From Kosakonia oryzae (lineage in GTDB: Bacteria; Pseudomonadota; Gammaproteobacteria; Enterobacterales; Enterobacteriaceae): DNA of 64,000 bases. Where the stretch lies: contig NZ_CP014007.2 in assembly GCF_001658025.2 (NCBI RefSeq), forward strand, positions 4,092,001-4,156,000, read 5' to 3'. Of the stretch, positions 1 to 9,007 are shown piece after piece (positions within the stretch are counted from its first letter, which is position 1; every line of letters starts with the position of its first letter). The notes below the pieces were generated by a model. It made no database searches. It was not told where the DNA came from and saw only the letters and a program-made list of their open reading frames with translations. The translations under genes and the position numbers were made by a program.

Positions 1-201
1 AGCGACCGCGACCAGTACGCCAATCCACATCCACACCTGTGATGTGGTGTAATGCTGTTCGGTTACGCCATCGACAATCACCCCCACCACTTTGGGCGGA
101 ATGAGTTGCAGAATAGCAATAATGATAAGTAAGGCCACTGCGCCGAGGTAGCGTTGCCACTCCCGGCGAAAGTACCAGCCTAACTGGGCAAATAATCGCA
201 C
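1..201 (-). CDS. mdlA: MdlA, ABC-type multidrug exporter half-transporter (5' end only)
   Basis: The first 67 codons of a gene that runs off the left edge. The start is GTG at 201, giving V(M)-R-L-F-A-Q-L-G-W-Y-F-R-R-E-W, which matches the N-terminus of E. coli MdlA. The visible part covers the cytoplasmic lead-in and the first membrane segment (residues about 18-38, ending PPKVVGVIVDGV) of a type-I ABC exporter permease domain. The family pairs with MdlB as a heterodimeric inner-membrane exporter; the ATPase domain lies outside the window. It starts 50 bp after the decR stop on the same strand, so co-transcription with decR is likely, as in E. coli. Identification rests on the N-terminus and gene order. 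Confidence 0.85.
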   Translation of the reverse strand, partial: MRLFAQLGWYFRREWQRYLGAVALLIIIAILQLIPPKVVGVIVDGVTEQHYTTSQVWMWIGVLVAVA

Positions 202-250
202 GCGGTTATATCCTGAAGGTGATTTTCTGGCTGTTGGTTTAGCCTAAGCG

Positions 251-709
251 TTATTCAATGGGTAAAGCCGTGGTGTATTTTATCTGTTCCATGGCGAAGC
301 TAGAAGTGACATCTGACAGCCCCGGCACGCTGTTCACCAGCTTCTTATAAAAGTCGTCATAGTGTTTCATGTCTGCCACCTGCACGCGCAGCAGATAATC
401 ATACTCCCCCGCCATGCGCCAGAAACCAAGCACTTCCGGCATTGGCGTCACTTCGCTGACAAAGCGGCAATACCAGTCGCTGCTATGGTGCTGGGTTTTA
501 ATTAGCACGAAAGCGGTCAAATTCAGCCCCACTTTTTCAGCATCCAGCACCGCGACACGACCGAGCAAAATCCCGTCGTCTTCCAGCCGCTTAAGACGTT
601 TCCAGCAGGGAGTGGTGGTCAGATTAACGGCATCTGCCAGCGCCTGCAAAGAGAGCGAACAATCCTGTTGCAGCAGGGAGAGCAGCTTGCGGTCAACTTT
701 ATCTAACAT
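251..709 (-). CDS. decR: DecR, Lrp/AsnC-family regulator of cysteine detoxification
   Basis: A 152-residue Lrp/AsnC-family regulator, the same length as E. coli DecR (YbaO). Residues 1-60 hold the winged HTH ([15 protein letters not shown], then [18 protein letters not shown]); residues about 65-145 form the RAM ligand-binding/oligomerisation domain with GEYDYLLRV. The open frame continues upstream to 934, but the start at 709 is preferred because it gives the family length and has an AGGA ribosome-binding site 8 bases upstream. In E. coli DecR senses cysteine and activates a cysteine desulfidase operon. Here it is divergent from a PLP-dependent cysteine enzyme, which suggests it controls that gene instead. 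An Lrp-like palindrome at 722-736 lies just upstream. Confidence 0.93.
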   Translation of the reverse strand: MLDKVDRKLLSLLQQDCSLSLQALADAVNLTTTPCWKRLKRLEDDGILLGRVAVLDAEKVGLNLTAFVLIKTQHHSSDWYCRFVSEVTPMPEVLGFWRMAGEYDYLLRVQVADMKHYDDFYKKLVNSVPGLSDVTSSFAMEQIKYTTALPIE

Positions 710-721
710 TTGGGAATCCTG

Positions 722-736
722 GAGAATATTTTTCTC
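722..736. promoter_or_regulatory. Lrp-like palindromic operator candidate in the decR/desulfhydrase intergenic region
   Basis: GAGAATATTTTTCTC is an inverted repeat (GAGAA/TTCTC around five bases). Its core AGAATATTTTTCT fits the Lrp-family consensus AGHAWATTWTDCT. It lies 13 bp upstream of the decR start codon and about 90 bp upstream of the divergent cysteine-enzyme gene. This is placed well for autoregulation and for control of the neighbour. The assignment to DecR is inference. Confidence 0.5.
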
Positions 737-824
737 TTTATAGTCTAATGCAAAGGCTAAATGGCAACCCTTTTTTCTTTTACTTTCGCTAGACTGGGCA
801 CAAAATGACAAACGGATAACCGCC

Positions 825-1871
825 ATGAATTGCAATTGGGTCAAATACGCTATCAACGAAATTAACGCCGATGCACAGCGTTCTGCGGATACGCACCTTA
901 TTCGCCTGATGCTGCCAGCTTTTCCGGGAATCAATCTCTATCTGAAAGATGAAAGCACGCATCCGACCGGTAGCCTGAAACACCGGCTGGCACGCTCATT
1001 GTTCCTGTATGGTTTGTGTAACGGTTGGATCAAAGAAGGCACGACCATTATTGAGGCCTCATCCGGTTCAACTGCCGTCTCCGAAGCCTGGTTCGCACGG
1101 TTGTTGGGGCTGCCCTTTATCGCGGTCATGCCTTACTGCACCGCTAAACGCAAAATCGAGCAGATCGAGTTTTATGGCGGCCGCTGCCATTTTGTTGACA
1201 GCGCCTGTGAGATCTATGCGGAATCGGAACGGCTGGCAAAAGAGCTGAACGGACATTATATGGATCAGTTCACGTTTGCTGAACGTGCAACCGACTGGCG
1301 CGGCAACAACAATATTGCCGACAGTATCTTCCGTCAGATGAAAAATGAGCCACATCCGGTGCCGGATTACATTGTGATGAGTGCAGGCACCGGCGGCACC
1401 TCAGCGACCATTGGCCGCTATATTCGCAGCCAGGGCTACGGCACGCAGTTGATGGTCGTGGATCCGGAAAACTCGGTGTTCCTTGATTACTGGCAGCAGC
1501 GCGACGCCAGCCTGCGCAGCACAACAGGCAGCAAAATCGAAGGGATTGGCCGTCCGCGCGTGGAACCTTCTTTTATTGCCGACGTGGTGGATGAGATGCT
1601 GCGGGTTCCCGATGCCGCCAGTGTGGCAACGGCGCAGTGGCTGGAAACGCAAATCGGCCGCAAAGTGGGCGCCTCCACCGGTACCAATATGTGGGGCGCG
1701 CTACAGCTTGCCGCGCGGATGCGCGACGAAGGACGCAGCGGTTCTATCGTGACGTTGCTGTGTGACAGCGGCGAGCGGTATCTGGAAACCTACTACAATC
1801 CGCAATGGGTGGCGGCAAACATCGGCGATATCGATCCCTGGCGCGCGGAAATCGCCCGTCTGACAGCATAA
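825..1871 (+). CDS. PLP-dependent cysteine synthase-family protein, probable L-cysteine desulfhydrase (Cds1-like)
   Basis: A 348-residue fold-type II PLP enzyme of the cysteine synthase/cystathionine beta-synthase family. The PLP lysine is in [11 protein letters not shown] (residues about 48-58), the substrate/phosphate loop is [13 protein letters not shown] (about 85-97) and the glycine-rich PLP-phosphate loop is [12 protein letters not shown] (about 186-197). Replacement of the cysteine synthase SVKDR motif by SLKHR, and the length, resemble the mycobacterial cysteine desulfhydrase Cds1, which turns L-cysteine into pyruvate, ammonia and sulfide. It is divergent from decR, the cysteine-responsive regulator, with 115 bp between start codons. 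E. coli K-12 has no gene here. A cysteine-degrading role is therefore inferred from family plus context; the exact reaction is not proven. Confidence 0.72.
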   Translation: MNCNWVKYAINEINADAQRSADTHLIRLMLPAFPGINLYLKDESTHPTGSLKHRLARSLFLYGLCNGWIKEGTTIIEASSGSTAVSEAWFARLLGLPFIAVMPYCTAKRKIEQIEFYGGRCHFVDSACEIYAESERLAKELNGHYMDQFTFAERATDWRGNNNIADSIFRQMKNEPHPVPDYIVMSAGTGGTSATIGRYIRSQGYGTQLMVVDPENSVFLDYWQQRDASLRSTTGSKIEGIGRPRVEPSFIADVVDEMLRVPDAASVATAQWLETQIGRKVGASTGTNMWGALQLAARMRDEGRSGSIVTLLCDSGERYLETYYNPQWVAANIGDIDPWRAEIARLTA

Positions 1872-1894
1872 AAAAAGCCGGGTAAAAACCCGGC
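1868..1894 (-). terminator. Intrinsic terminator of cof
   Basis: Stem GCCGGGT/ACCCGGC at 1877-1894 with an A-run at 1870-1876. On the minus strand this is a GC stem followed by seven T residues, 19 bp beyond the cof stop. The plus-strand side lacks a T-run, so it serves the convergent upstream gene poorly. Confidence 0.75.
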
Positions 1895-1912
1895 TTGCTG
1901 GAAAAATCTTTT

Positions 1913-2734
1913 TCATTCGGGGGAATAAGGAAGATTAGGTGTGTCCAGCCAGTGCAGCAAAAAGTGTGATACTGCCTGATTACGGCAGTGCCCAATAACC
2001 GGTAGATGCGGCAGCGCTTCCCGTAACTGCGGCATGGCGTTGCCCATGATCATGCCGTGCCCCACGCTTTCAAGCATCTCTCTGTCATTCATCGCGTCGC
2101 CAAACGCCATGCAATCCTGCAACGTCAACCCCAGCGACAGGCTCAGCGCCGCCAGCGCGGAACCTTTGTTACAGCCTGGCGGCAGGATTTCCAGACAATC
2201 GGTGGCAGAAAAACACAAGTGCGCGCGCGCTCCCAGCGCCTCATTCAGTTGAATGCGCAGGCGGCAGAGATCGTCATGATCGCCGACAAAACAGATCTTA
2301 GTCACATCATGAGCTGGCAAGCGCCTGAGATCGGCCAGTTGATAGGAAAAACCGCTGAGCAGATGCGCCTCCAGCAACTCTGGCAGCGCATTATCCGTCA
2401 ACCAGCCGGAATCATTGAATACGTGAACAGTCGCGCGGGTATCCCATGTGCTGTGCAGAACAAGCTCCGCCACTTCCGGGTTCAGATCCTGACGGAACAG
2501 TAGCTCGCCTTCCTGCGAATGGATGCGCGTTCCGTTACCGGTTATTAAAAAAGCATCCAGTGCCAGGCTGCCGATCAGACTACGCATCTCCAGCGCATGT
2601 CGCCCGGTGGCAAAAGTCAGGGTGATATCCCGTTCGCGCAGACGCTGGAGCGCGGTGACCGTTTGTTCGCCTAAACGGTGGTCGGGCATTAACAGGGTGC
2701 CATCCATGTCAAAAGCAGCCAAACGCGCCATCAT
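1913..2734 (-). CDS. cof: Cof, HMP-pyrophosphate phosphatase (HAD superfamily)
   Basis: A 273-residue Cof-type HAD hydrolase, as in E. coli (272). Motif I is FDMDGTLL near the N-terminus (nucleophile and acid/base Asp), motif II T in TFATGR, motif III K in NKGSA, and motif [13 protein letters not shown] near residue 215. The alpha/beta cap domain between motifs II and III defines the Cof subfamily. Known to hydrolyse 4-amino-2-methyl-5-hydroxymethylpyrimidine pyrophosphate and other sugar or cofactor phosphates in the cytoplasm. The frame begins Met-Met; the second Met at 2731 matches the E. coli start. It is divergent from ybaE. Confidence 0.94.
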   Translation of the reverse strand: MMARLAAFDMDGTLLMPDHRLGEQTVTALQRLRERDITLTFATGRHALEMRSLIGSLALDAFLITGNGTRIHSQEGELLFRQDLNPEVAELVLHSTWDTRATVHVFNDSGWLTDNALPELLEAHLLSGFSYQLADLRRLPAHDVTKICFVGDHDDLCRLRIQLNEALGARAHLCFSATDCLEILPPGCNKGSALAALSLSLGLTLQDCMAFGDAMNDREMLESVGHGMIMGNAMPQLREALPHLPVIGHCRNQAVSHFLLHWLDTPNLPYSPE

Positions 2735-2831
2735 CTTTTCTCCGGTTATGTCTCATTCACAGTTGCGTTCCAGTATTACGTGAGATATACGGAAGTAATA
2801 GTGAATAGATGATAAATATTGTTCCGGGTTT

Positions 2832-4529
2832 ATGCGACTCCTCAATCGGCTCAATCAGTACCAACGCCTGTGGCAGATTTCTGCCGGGGAAACACAATCC
2901 GCCAGCGTAACCGAACTGGCGGCACACTGTTTTTGCAGCGAGCGGCATATGCGCACACTGCTGCGCCAGATGCAGGACGCTGGCTGGCTGCGCTGGCAAG
3001 CGCAATCCGGACGGGGTAAACGCGGTGAGCTGCAGTTGCTGGTCACGCCGGAATCGATACGCAGTGAGATGCTCGAACAGGCGCTCAATACCGGCCAGCA
3101 GCAGAACGCACTGGCGCTGGCGCAAATTGCACCGGATGATCTGCGCACATTGCTGAATCCGTTTCTCGGCGGCTTGTGGCAAAACGAAACGCCAACCCTG
3201 CGCATTCCCTACTATCGCCCGCTTGATCCCCTCGTTCCCGGTTTTCTTCCCGGACGCGCGGAACAGCATCTTGCCGGGCAGATCTTCAGCGGGCTGACAC
3301 GTTTTGTCCGTCACAGCATTCAACCGCAGGGCGATTTGGCGCATCACTGGGATGTGAGCGAAGACGGTTTGTGCTGGCGATTCCATTTGCATGCCACGCT
3401 GCACTGGCATAACGGTGATACCGTCACGGCTGCGCAGTTGCAGGAGAGCCTGCATCGACTGCTGCAATTGCCGGCGTTGCAAACGTTATTTTCCAGCGTC
3501 GCGAGCATTGAAATCACGCATCCCTGGTGTCTGACATTCAAACTGCACCGCCCGGATTTCTGGCTGCCGTACCGGCTTGCCAGCTACGGTAGCCGTCTGG
3601 CACATCCGCAGCAGCCTATGGTCGGTACCGGGCCGTTTCGCCTGGTCACGTACAGCCGCGAACTGGTCCGGCTCGAGAGTCACGACCACTATCATCTTGG
3701 GCATCCATTCCTGAAGGCGGTGGAGTTCTGGATCACGCCACAGTTGTTTGAGCAGGATTTAGGCACCAGTTGCCGGCATCCGGTACAAATTGCCATTGGC
3801 GAGCCGGATGAGCTTCGTCACCTGCAACCCGTCAGTAACGGCATCAGCCTTGGGTTTTGTTATCTTGCCCAGCGACCTGGCGCACGATTGAGCCCGGCGC
3901 AGTCGCGCCGTCTGGTACAGATTATCCATCACACCTCGCTGGTACAGACGCTGCCGCTTGACGAGAATCTGATCACGCCCAGCCGTGAGCTCTTACCCGG
4001 CTGGCAAATGCCTGAATGGCCAGACGAACAGGTTCCACTGCCAGCGAAACTCACCCTGCTCTACCATTTACCGGTGGAACTGCACATCATGGCGGAGCAA
4101 CTCAGGCTTTATCTCGCCACGCTCGGCTGTGAACTGACGGTCATTTTCCACGACGGCAAAAACTGGGATGGCTGTACCCAGCTTGCGACTGCAGATTTGA
4201 TGATGGGAGACCGGCTGATTGGCGAAACGCCGGAATATACCCTTGAGCAGTGGATACGTTGCGACCCGCTATGGCCTAACCTGCTTAGTGCGCCGCAATT
4301 CGCGCATTTGCAGGCAACGCTGGATGCCGTGCAGCGCCAGGCGAATGAGCGGGAGCGTTACCAGGCGCTGCACGATGTGTTCAATACGCTGATGGATAAT
4401 GCCACGCTCACACCGCTGTTTAATTACCAGTACCGTATCAGCGCACCGCCAGGCGTGGAAGGGATCCATCTGAATACGCGCGGCTGGTTTGACTTTGCCG
4501 AAGCGTGGCTTCCCGCCCCGGCGCGGTGA
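2832..4529 (+). CDS. ybaE: YbaE, SgrR-family transcriptional regulator with solute-binding domain
   Basis: 565 residues. The N-terminus (about 1-115) is an SgrR-type winged helix, with SERHMRTLLRQMQDAGWLRW as recognition region followed by the basic stretch GRGKRG. Residues about 160-560 form a family-5 extracellular solute-binding-like domain, with GLCWRFHLH and GTGPFRL typical of that fold. There is no signal peptide, so the binding domain is cytoplasmic, as in SgrR. The length matches E. coli YbaE (566). The ligand and targets are unknown. It lies between cof (divergent) and queC (same strand, 66 bp downstream). Confidence 0.88.
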   Translation: MRLLNRLNQYQRLWQISAGETQSASVTELAAHCFCSERHMRTLLRQMQDAGWLRWQAQSGRGKRGELQLLVTPESIRSEMLEQALNTGQQQNALALAQIAPDDLRTLLNPFLGGLWQNETPTLRIPYYRPLDPLVPGFLPGRAEQHLAGQIFSGLTRFVRHSIQPQGDLAHHWDVSEDGLCWRFHLHATLHWHNGDTVTAAQLQESLHRLLQLPALQTLFSSVASIEITHPWCLTFKLHRPDFWLPYRLASYGSRLAHPQQPMVGTGPFRLVTYSRELVRLESHDHYHLGHPFLKAVEFWITPQLFEQDLGTSCRHPVQIAIGEPDELRHLQPVSNGISLGFCYLAQRPGARLSPAQSRRLVQIIHHTSLVQTLPLDENLITPSRELLPGWQMPEWPDEQVPLPAKLTLLYHLPVELHIMAEQLRLYLATLGCELTVIFHDGKNWDGCTQLATADLMMGDRLIGETPEYTLEQWIRCDPLWPNLLSAPQFAHLQATLDAVQRQANERERYQALHDVFNTLMDNATLTPLFNYQYRISAPPGVEGIHLNTRGWFDFAEAWLPAPAR

Positions 4530-4595
4530 AGAAGCTGGTCGCTGTCAGCGGCACGCGCTACCATAGCGTTTTATTCGCGATTGTCAGGAAGAACT

Positions 4596-5291
4596 ATGAA
4601 ACGTGCCGTTGTCGTGTTCAGTGGCGGACAAGACTCCACAACTTGCCTGGTGCAGGCATTGCAGCAGTATGACGAAGTGCATTGCGTCACCTTTGATTAC
4701 GGCCAGCGCCACCGCGCAGAGATCGACGTTGCCCGCGAACTGGCGTTAACGCTGGGCGCCCGTGCGCACAAAGTGCTGGATGTCACCTTGCTTAATGAAC
4801 TGGCGGTCAGCAGCCTGACACGCGACAGCATTCCGGTGCCGGACTATGAGCCTGATGCCACCGGTATTCCAAATACCTTCGTGCCGGGGCGTAATATTCT
4901 GTTTCTGACGCTGGCGGCAGTGTATGCATATCAAGTGCAGGCTGAAGCCGTGATCACTGGCGTTTGTGAAACCGATTTTTCCGGTTATCCGGATTGCCGC
5001 GATGAGTTTGTTAAAGCTCTTAACCATGCGGTCAATCTTGGCCTGGCGAAAGATATCCGCTTTGAAACCCCGCTGATGTGGATCAATAAAGCCGAAACCT
5101 GGGCGCTGGCAGATTATTGGGGCAAACTGGATTTGGTACGTAGCGAAACGCTGACCTGCTATAACGGCATTAAAGGCGATGGCTGCGGCCATTGCGCAGC
5201 CTGCAACCTGCGCGCCAACGGCCTGCAACATTACCTCGCGGATAAAAGCGGCGTGATGGCAGCCATGAAACAGAAAACCGGATTGAAATAA
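4596..5291 (+). CDS. queC: QueC, 7-cyano-7-deazaguanine synthase
   Basis: 231 residues, identical in length to E. coli QueC. The PP-loop ATP pyrophosphatase motif SGGQDSTTC is at residues 9-17, and the C-terminal zinc site is CGHCAAC, with a further cysteine in TCYNGIKG just before it. It converts 7-carboxy-7-deazaguanine plus ammonia and ATP to preQ0 in the queuosine tRNA-modification pathway. The start at 4596 ([11 protein letters not shown]) is chosen over an in-frame TTG at 4581 because AGGAAG lies 5-10 bases upstream and the family starts there. Confidence 0.96.
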   Translation: MKRAVVVFSGGQDSTTCLVQALQQYDEVHCVTFDYGQRHRAEIDVARELALTLGARAHKVLDVTLLNELAVSSLTRDSIPVPDYEPDATGIPNTFVPGRNILFLTLAAVYAYQVQAEAVITGVCETDFSGYPDCRDEFVKALNHAVNLGLAKDIRFETPLMWINKAETWALADYWGKLDLVRSETLTCYNGIKGDGCGHCAACNLRANGLQHYLADKSGVMAAMKQKTGLK

Positions 5292-5312
5292 AAAGCACTC
5301 ACCGGTATCTGT

Positions 5313-5340
5313 GCCGGATGGGCGCTAACGCTCATCCGGT
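5313..5340. repeat. REP-like palindrome after queC
   Basis: GCCGGATGGGCGC and GCGCTCATCCGGT-type arms form a hairpin around TAAC, 20 bp after the queC stop and before the convergent fadM end. The CCGGATG/CATCCGG arms are typical of enterobacterial repetitive extragenic palindromes, which protect or terminate transcript ends. Confidence 0.65.
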
Positions 5341-5400
5341 TTGCAATCTCGCCGGGCAGCGGTTTTGTCTTTTCCGGTTTTCGCCAGCCCGCTTTTACTA

Positions 5401-5808
5401 TTAATCGCCTGCGCGGATCATATTCTCCAGTTTTTCCCGCAGTTCCCCTTCTAATGCCAGCGCCTTCTGGCTTTTCAGATCGATGCAGACAAATGTCACC
5501 AACGCATCAGCAACCACCTGTCCTTCCGGTTCCAGCGTGACGATCTGGCTTAAAACGCCGCTTTTACCGTTGATCTGCTGTACATGGCTGGTGACAGTAA
5601 GCAAATCACCGAGCACCGCCGGACGGCGATAGTTGATATTGATGTTCACCACCACGAAAGCAATGTTATTGGCCGTCATCCATTTAAAGCTGTCGTTATT
5701 CTCAAGCCCGTCCCAGCGAGCCTCTTCGAGAAACTCCAGATAGCGAGCATTATTGACGTGCTGGTAAACATCGAGATGAAAACCGCGAACTTTGATTTGT
5801 GTCTGCAT
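5401..5808 (-). CDS. fadM: FadM, long-chain acyl-CoA thioesterase (hotdog fold)
   Basis: 135 residues; E. coli FadM (YbaW) has 132. Near the N-terminus is the 4-hydroxybenzoyl-CoA-thioesterase-type motif DVYQHVNNARYLEF, with the catalytic Asp-14 region, followed by NINYRRPAVLGD. In E. coli it hydrolyses unusual long-chain acyl-CoAs (for example 3,5-tetradecadienoyl-CoA) during oleate beta-oxidation. It is a monocistronic cytoplasmic enzyme here, convergent with queC. Confidence 0.92.
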   Translation of the reverse strand: MQTQIKVRGFHLDVYQHVNNARYLEFLEEARWDGLENNDSFKWMTANNIAFVVVNININYRRPAVLGDLLTVTSHVQQINGKSGVLSQIVTLEPEGQVVADALVTFVCIDLKSQKALALEGELREKLENMIRAGD

Positions 5809-5906
5809 AGCGCTTTAACCTTTACCGTTTATTGTTATAGAGACAGAGAGATCATAACTGGTATGACCTCTCTATTCTGGCAAAGATTAGCGACTACGCA
5901 AGCGCC

Positions 5907-6443
<537 letters not shown>

Positions 6444-8315
6444 TTACTGCTGTTCAGCGATCGTGCCGAGTTTGATTTTGGCTTCTTTGCGCAGGTTGCT
6501 CATCAGCGCTTCAAAAGCGATCTGCGCGTTGTTCTGCGTGATGCCTTTAACCATCGCTTCTTTCTGTGCATCCGGCATGGTGCCTGCTTTTACTTCGTCC
6601 AACGCCAGAACCACAACGTTACCCTGCTGATCGGTCGTCGAGCCGAAAGACGGTTTATCTTTTTCCGGCAGCGGCAGATTAAACGCAGCCTGACTTACCG
6701 GATCCTGGCCTGTACGTGCCAGCGTTTTCGCCTCGCCAAAGCTCAGACCCGCGGCTTTCAACGCATCGTTGCCTTTGCCCGCTTTCAGCTCAGACACCAG
6801 TTTTTCTGCATCCATCTTCGCCTGCTGCTCAGCTTTGTTGTGCTTCACAATGTCGGTAACCTGCGCTTTCACTTCAGCCAGCGGTTTGATGGCTTCCGCT
6901 TTGTGATCGGTGATACGCAGTACAAACGCGCGATCGCCATCAACAGTGATGATATCGGAGTTGCTGCCCGGCGCGCCGTTCTGCCCCACCAGACCGCCAT
7001 TGAAAATCGCGTCGCTCACCGGTTTGAAGTTCAACTCTTCCGGCAGAGTATCGCGACCAAACCAGCCCGTTTGCACCGCTTTCGCGCCTGCGGCCTGTTC
7101 TGCGCCAGCCAGAGATTCATTATCGTTGCTCGCAGCTTCGCTCACTTTCTGTTGCAGTGCATACCAGGCGTCCAGCGCTTTTTCCTGTTTCACTTTGGCA
7201 GCCAGTTCATCGTGCACTTCGCTGAGCGGTTTCACCTGCGCAGGCTGGATATCATCAAGACGCGCAACCAGGAACCCCACAGAAGATTTGATAACGCCGG
7301 AAAGCTGGCCTTTCTCTTTCAGACCGGCATTTTTCAGTTCATCCGGCGTGGTGCCCTCTTCCAGCCAGCCCATATCACCGCCGTTGCGGGCAGAGATAAT
7401 GTCGGTGGATTTCGCTTTCGCGATGGTGGCGAAATCAGCACCTTTGTTCAGCTCATCAAGCACGGCTTTAGCGTCGTCTTCCGTTTTTGTCTGGATGACG
7501 CTGTAGCGGTTGCGCTGCGGCTTAGTGAACTGATCCTGATGCTGATCGTAGTAAGCCTGAATCTCTGCATCGCTGGCATTTTCCTGCATCGCAGTAGCAT
7601 CAAGTTTGATGTAGCTTACGCGGAACTGCTCCGGCGCAATGAAACGGCTCTTGTTCTGATCGTAGTAGCTGGTGACTTCGTCATCGCTGGCTGTCTGCTT
7701 CGCTGCCAGTGCGTTCACATCGATCACCGCCTGGCGAACAACACGCTGCTGAGCAACCAGCGCCGCCAGTTCGTCGGTCTCGCCTTTAAGCATAAAATCA
7801 GTACCGGCAACAGCGTTGATAAGCTGCTGGGAGGTTAACTGGTTACGCAGCGCCTGCGCGTATTGATCGGCGCTCATGCCCATCTGATTGACGATGGCAT
7901 TAAAGCGATTGTTGTCGAATTTGCCGTTAGCCTGGAAAGCCTGAGTGGAAAAAATGGCCTTCTTCACTTGCTCGTCGCTAATGCCGAGGTGCAGCTTTTT
8001 GGCGTACTGGTCCAGCAGCGCTTCATCAATCATGCGATTGAGCACTTGCTGGCGCACGGATTTCATGTAATTTTCGTTGGCAGCCAGTTCAGAGAACTGA
8101 TCGCCCAACTGCTGCGCCATACGATTGCGCTCACTGGTCACCGCATTTTCAAACTGCGAACGGCTAATTTCCTGACCGTTAACTTCTGCGGCATAATTAT
8201 TGTTACCGCCAATCAGGTAGTTACCCACGCCAGTCAAAATGAATGACACGATAATCAAACCCAGAATGATCTTGAGCACGACGTGATTTGCCGCCGCGCG
8301 TAAATTGTCCATCAT
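6444..8315 (-). CDS. ppiD: PpiD, periplasmic folding chaperone with parvulin-like domain
   Basis: 623 residues, exactly the E. coli length. One N-terminal transmembrane anchor (VVLKIILGLIIVSFILTG, about 12-30) precedes an SurA_N-like chaperone region (35-200), a parvulin domain (about 265-355: RNRYSVIQTKTEDDAK..ADFATIAKAKSTD...GGDMGWL) and a C-terminal chaperone arm. It is anchored in the inner membrane and associates with SecYEG to help emerging secretory proteins fold. Standing next to hupB and lon, it is in its conserved E. coli position. Confidence 0.96.
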   Translation of the reverse strand: MMDNLRAAANHVVLKIILGLIIVSFILTGVGNYLIGGNNNYAAEVNGQEISRSQFENAVTSERNRMAQQLGDQFSELAANENYMKSVRQQVLNRMIDEALLDQYAKKLHLGISDEQVKKAIFSTQAFQANGKFDNNRFNAIVNQMGMSADQYAQALRNQLTSQQLINAVAGTDFMLKGETDELAALVAQQRVVRQAVIDVNALAAKQTASDDEVTSYYDQNKSRFIAPEQFRVSYIKLDATAMQENASDAEIQAYYDQHQDQFTKPQRNRYSVIQTKTEDDAKAVLDELNKGADFATIAKAKSTDIISARNGGDMGWLEEGTTPDELKNAGLKEKGQLSGVIKSSVGFLVARLDDIQPAQVKPLSEVHDELAAKVKQEKALDAWYALQQKVSEAASNDNESLAGAEQAAGAKAVQTGWFGRDTLPEELNFKPVSDAIFNGGLVGQNGAPGSNSDIITVDGDRAFVLRITDHKAEAIKPLAEVKAQVTDIVKHNKAEQQAKMDAEKLVSELKAGKGNDALKAAGLSFGEAKTLARTGQDPVSQAAFNLPLPEKDKPSFGSTTDQQGNVVVLALDEVKAGTMPDAQKEAMVKGITQNNAQIAFEALMSNLRKEAKIKLGTIAEQQ

Positions 8316-8461
8316 GGTGTAACAACACTCCGCTGTAGGTGACTTTAGATCTCAGGCAGCAAGAGTTGCCCGCTGCGTGTAAGCGCGTATTTTGACAAGA
8401 AACCGGCGCAATTGTTAGCCCACAACATGCAGAAACTCGTACAAAGTAAGAATTCGCAAAT

Positions 8462-8490
8462 AAAAAAAGGCACATCTCGCGATGCGCCTT
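8462..8490 (-). terminator. Intrinsic terminator of hupB
   Basis: Stem AAGGC(G)CATC/GATG(T)GCCTT with one mismatch, then seven T residues in minus-strand reading, 35 bp after the hupB stop. Confidence 0.8.
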
Positions 8491-8524
8491 GTATTTTCTT
8501 ACTCTCCCCACACGGGGAAAGTAA

Positions 8525-8797
8525 TCAGTTTACTGCGTCTTTCAGCGCTTTACCTGCGCGGAACCCTGGTACTTTAGCCGCAGCGATAGTGATTTCTTTG
8601 CCGGTCTGTGGGTTACGGCCAGTACGTGCAGCACGTTCTTTAACCGCGAAAGTCCCGAAACCTACCAATGCTACGTCGTCCCCGGATTTCAAAGATTCAG
8701 TAACAGAAGCAATTAAAGCATCTAACGCACGTCCTGCAGCAGCTTTGGAAATATCAGCACCTGCGGCAATCTTGTCAATCAGCTGAGATTTGTTCAC
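8525..8797 (-). CDS. hupB: HupB, DNA-binding protein HU-beta
   Basis: 90 residues, the E. coli length. Starts [22 protein letters not shown] and carries the HU signature [21 protein letters not shown], including the Pro-63-type intercalating residue in the beta-arm. It is a nucleoid-associated protein that forms a heterodimer with HU-alpha and bends DNA. The gene lies downstream of lon on the same strand but is separated from it by a strong terminator, so it has its own promoter within 8798-8935. Confidence 0.97.
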   Translation of the reverse strand: MNKSQLIDKIAAGADISKAAAGRALDALIASVTESLKSGDDVALVGFGTFAVKERAARTGRNPQTGKEITIAAAKVPGFRAGKALKDAVN

Positions 8798-8935
8798 TCT
8801 TCTCTTCCTCTCTTTATAATTTATATCGCACCTGAATCCTTCGCAGTGCGACCGCGCAGCAGTTATATCAGGCCTGTCATGCCCTTACAACACCAGTTGA
8901 TGATGACACACCCAACCAGCAATCTAAATTAGCTA

Positions 8936-8977
8936 TACAAAAAAAGGCTGGCAAGTACGAAATCACTCACCAGCCTT
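8936..8977 (-). terminator. Intrinsic terminator of lon
   Basis: Stem AAGGCTGG/CCAGCCTT (8944-8951 and 8970-8977) with an 18-base loop, followed on the minus strand by TTTTTTTG, 31 bp past the lon stop. Confidence 0.8.
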
Positions 8978-9007
8978 GTTTTTATCAACGCACTTTGCGC
9001 GAGGTCA

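Noticed and set aside
4581-4595. Upstream TTG start for queC adding five residues
   Set aside because: The ATG at 4596 matches the conserved N-terminus and the ribosome-binding site overlaps the proposed extension.
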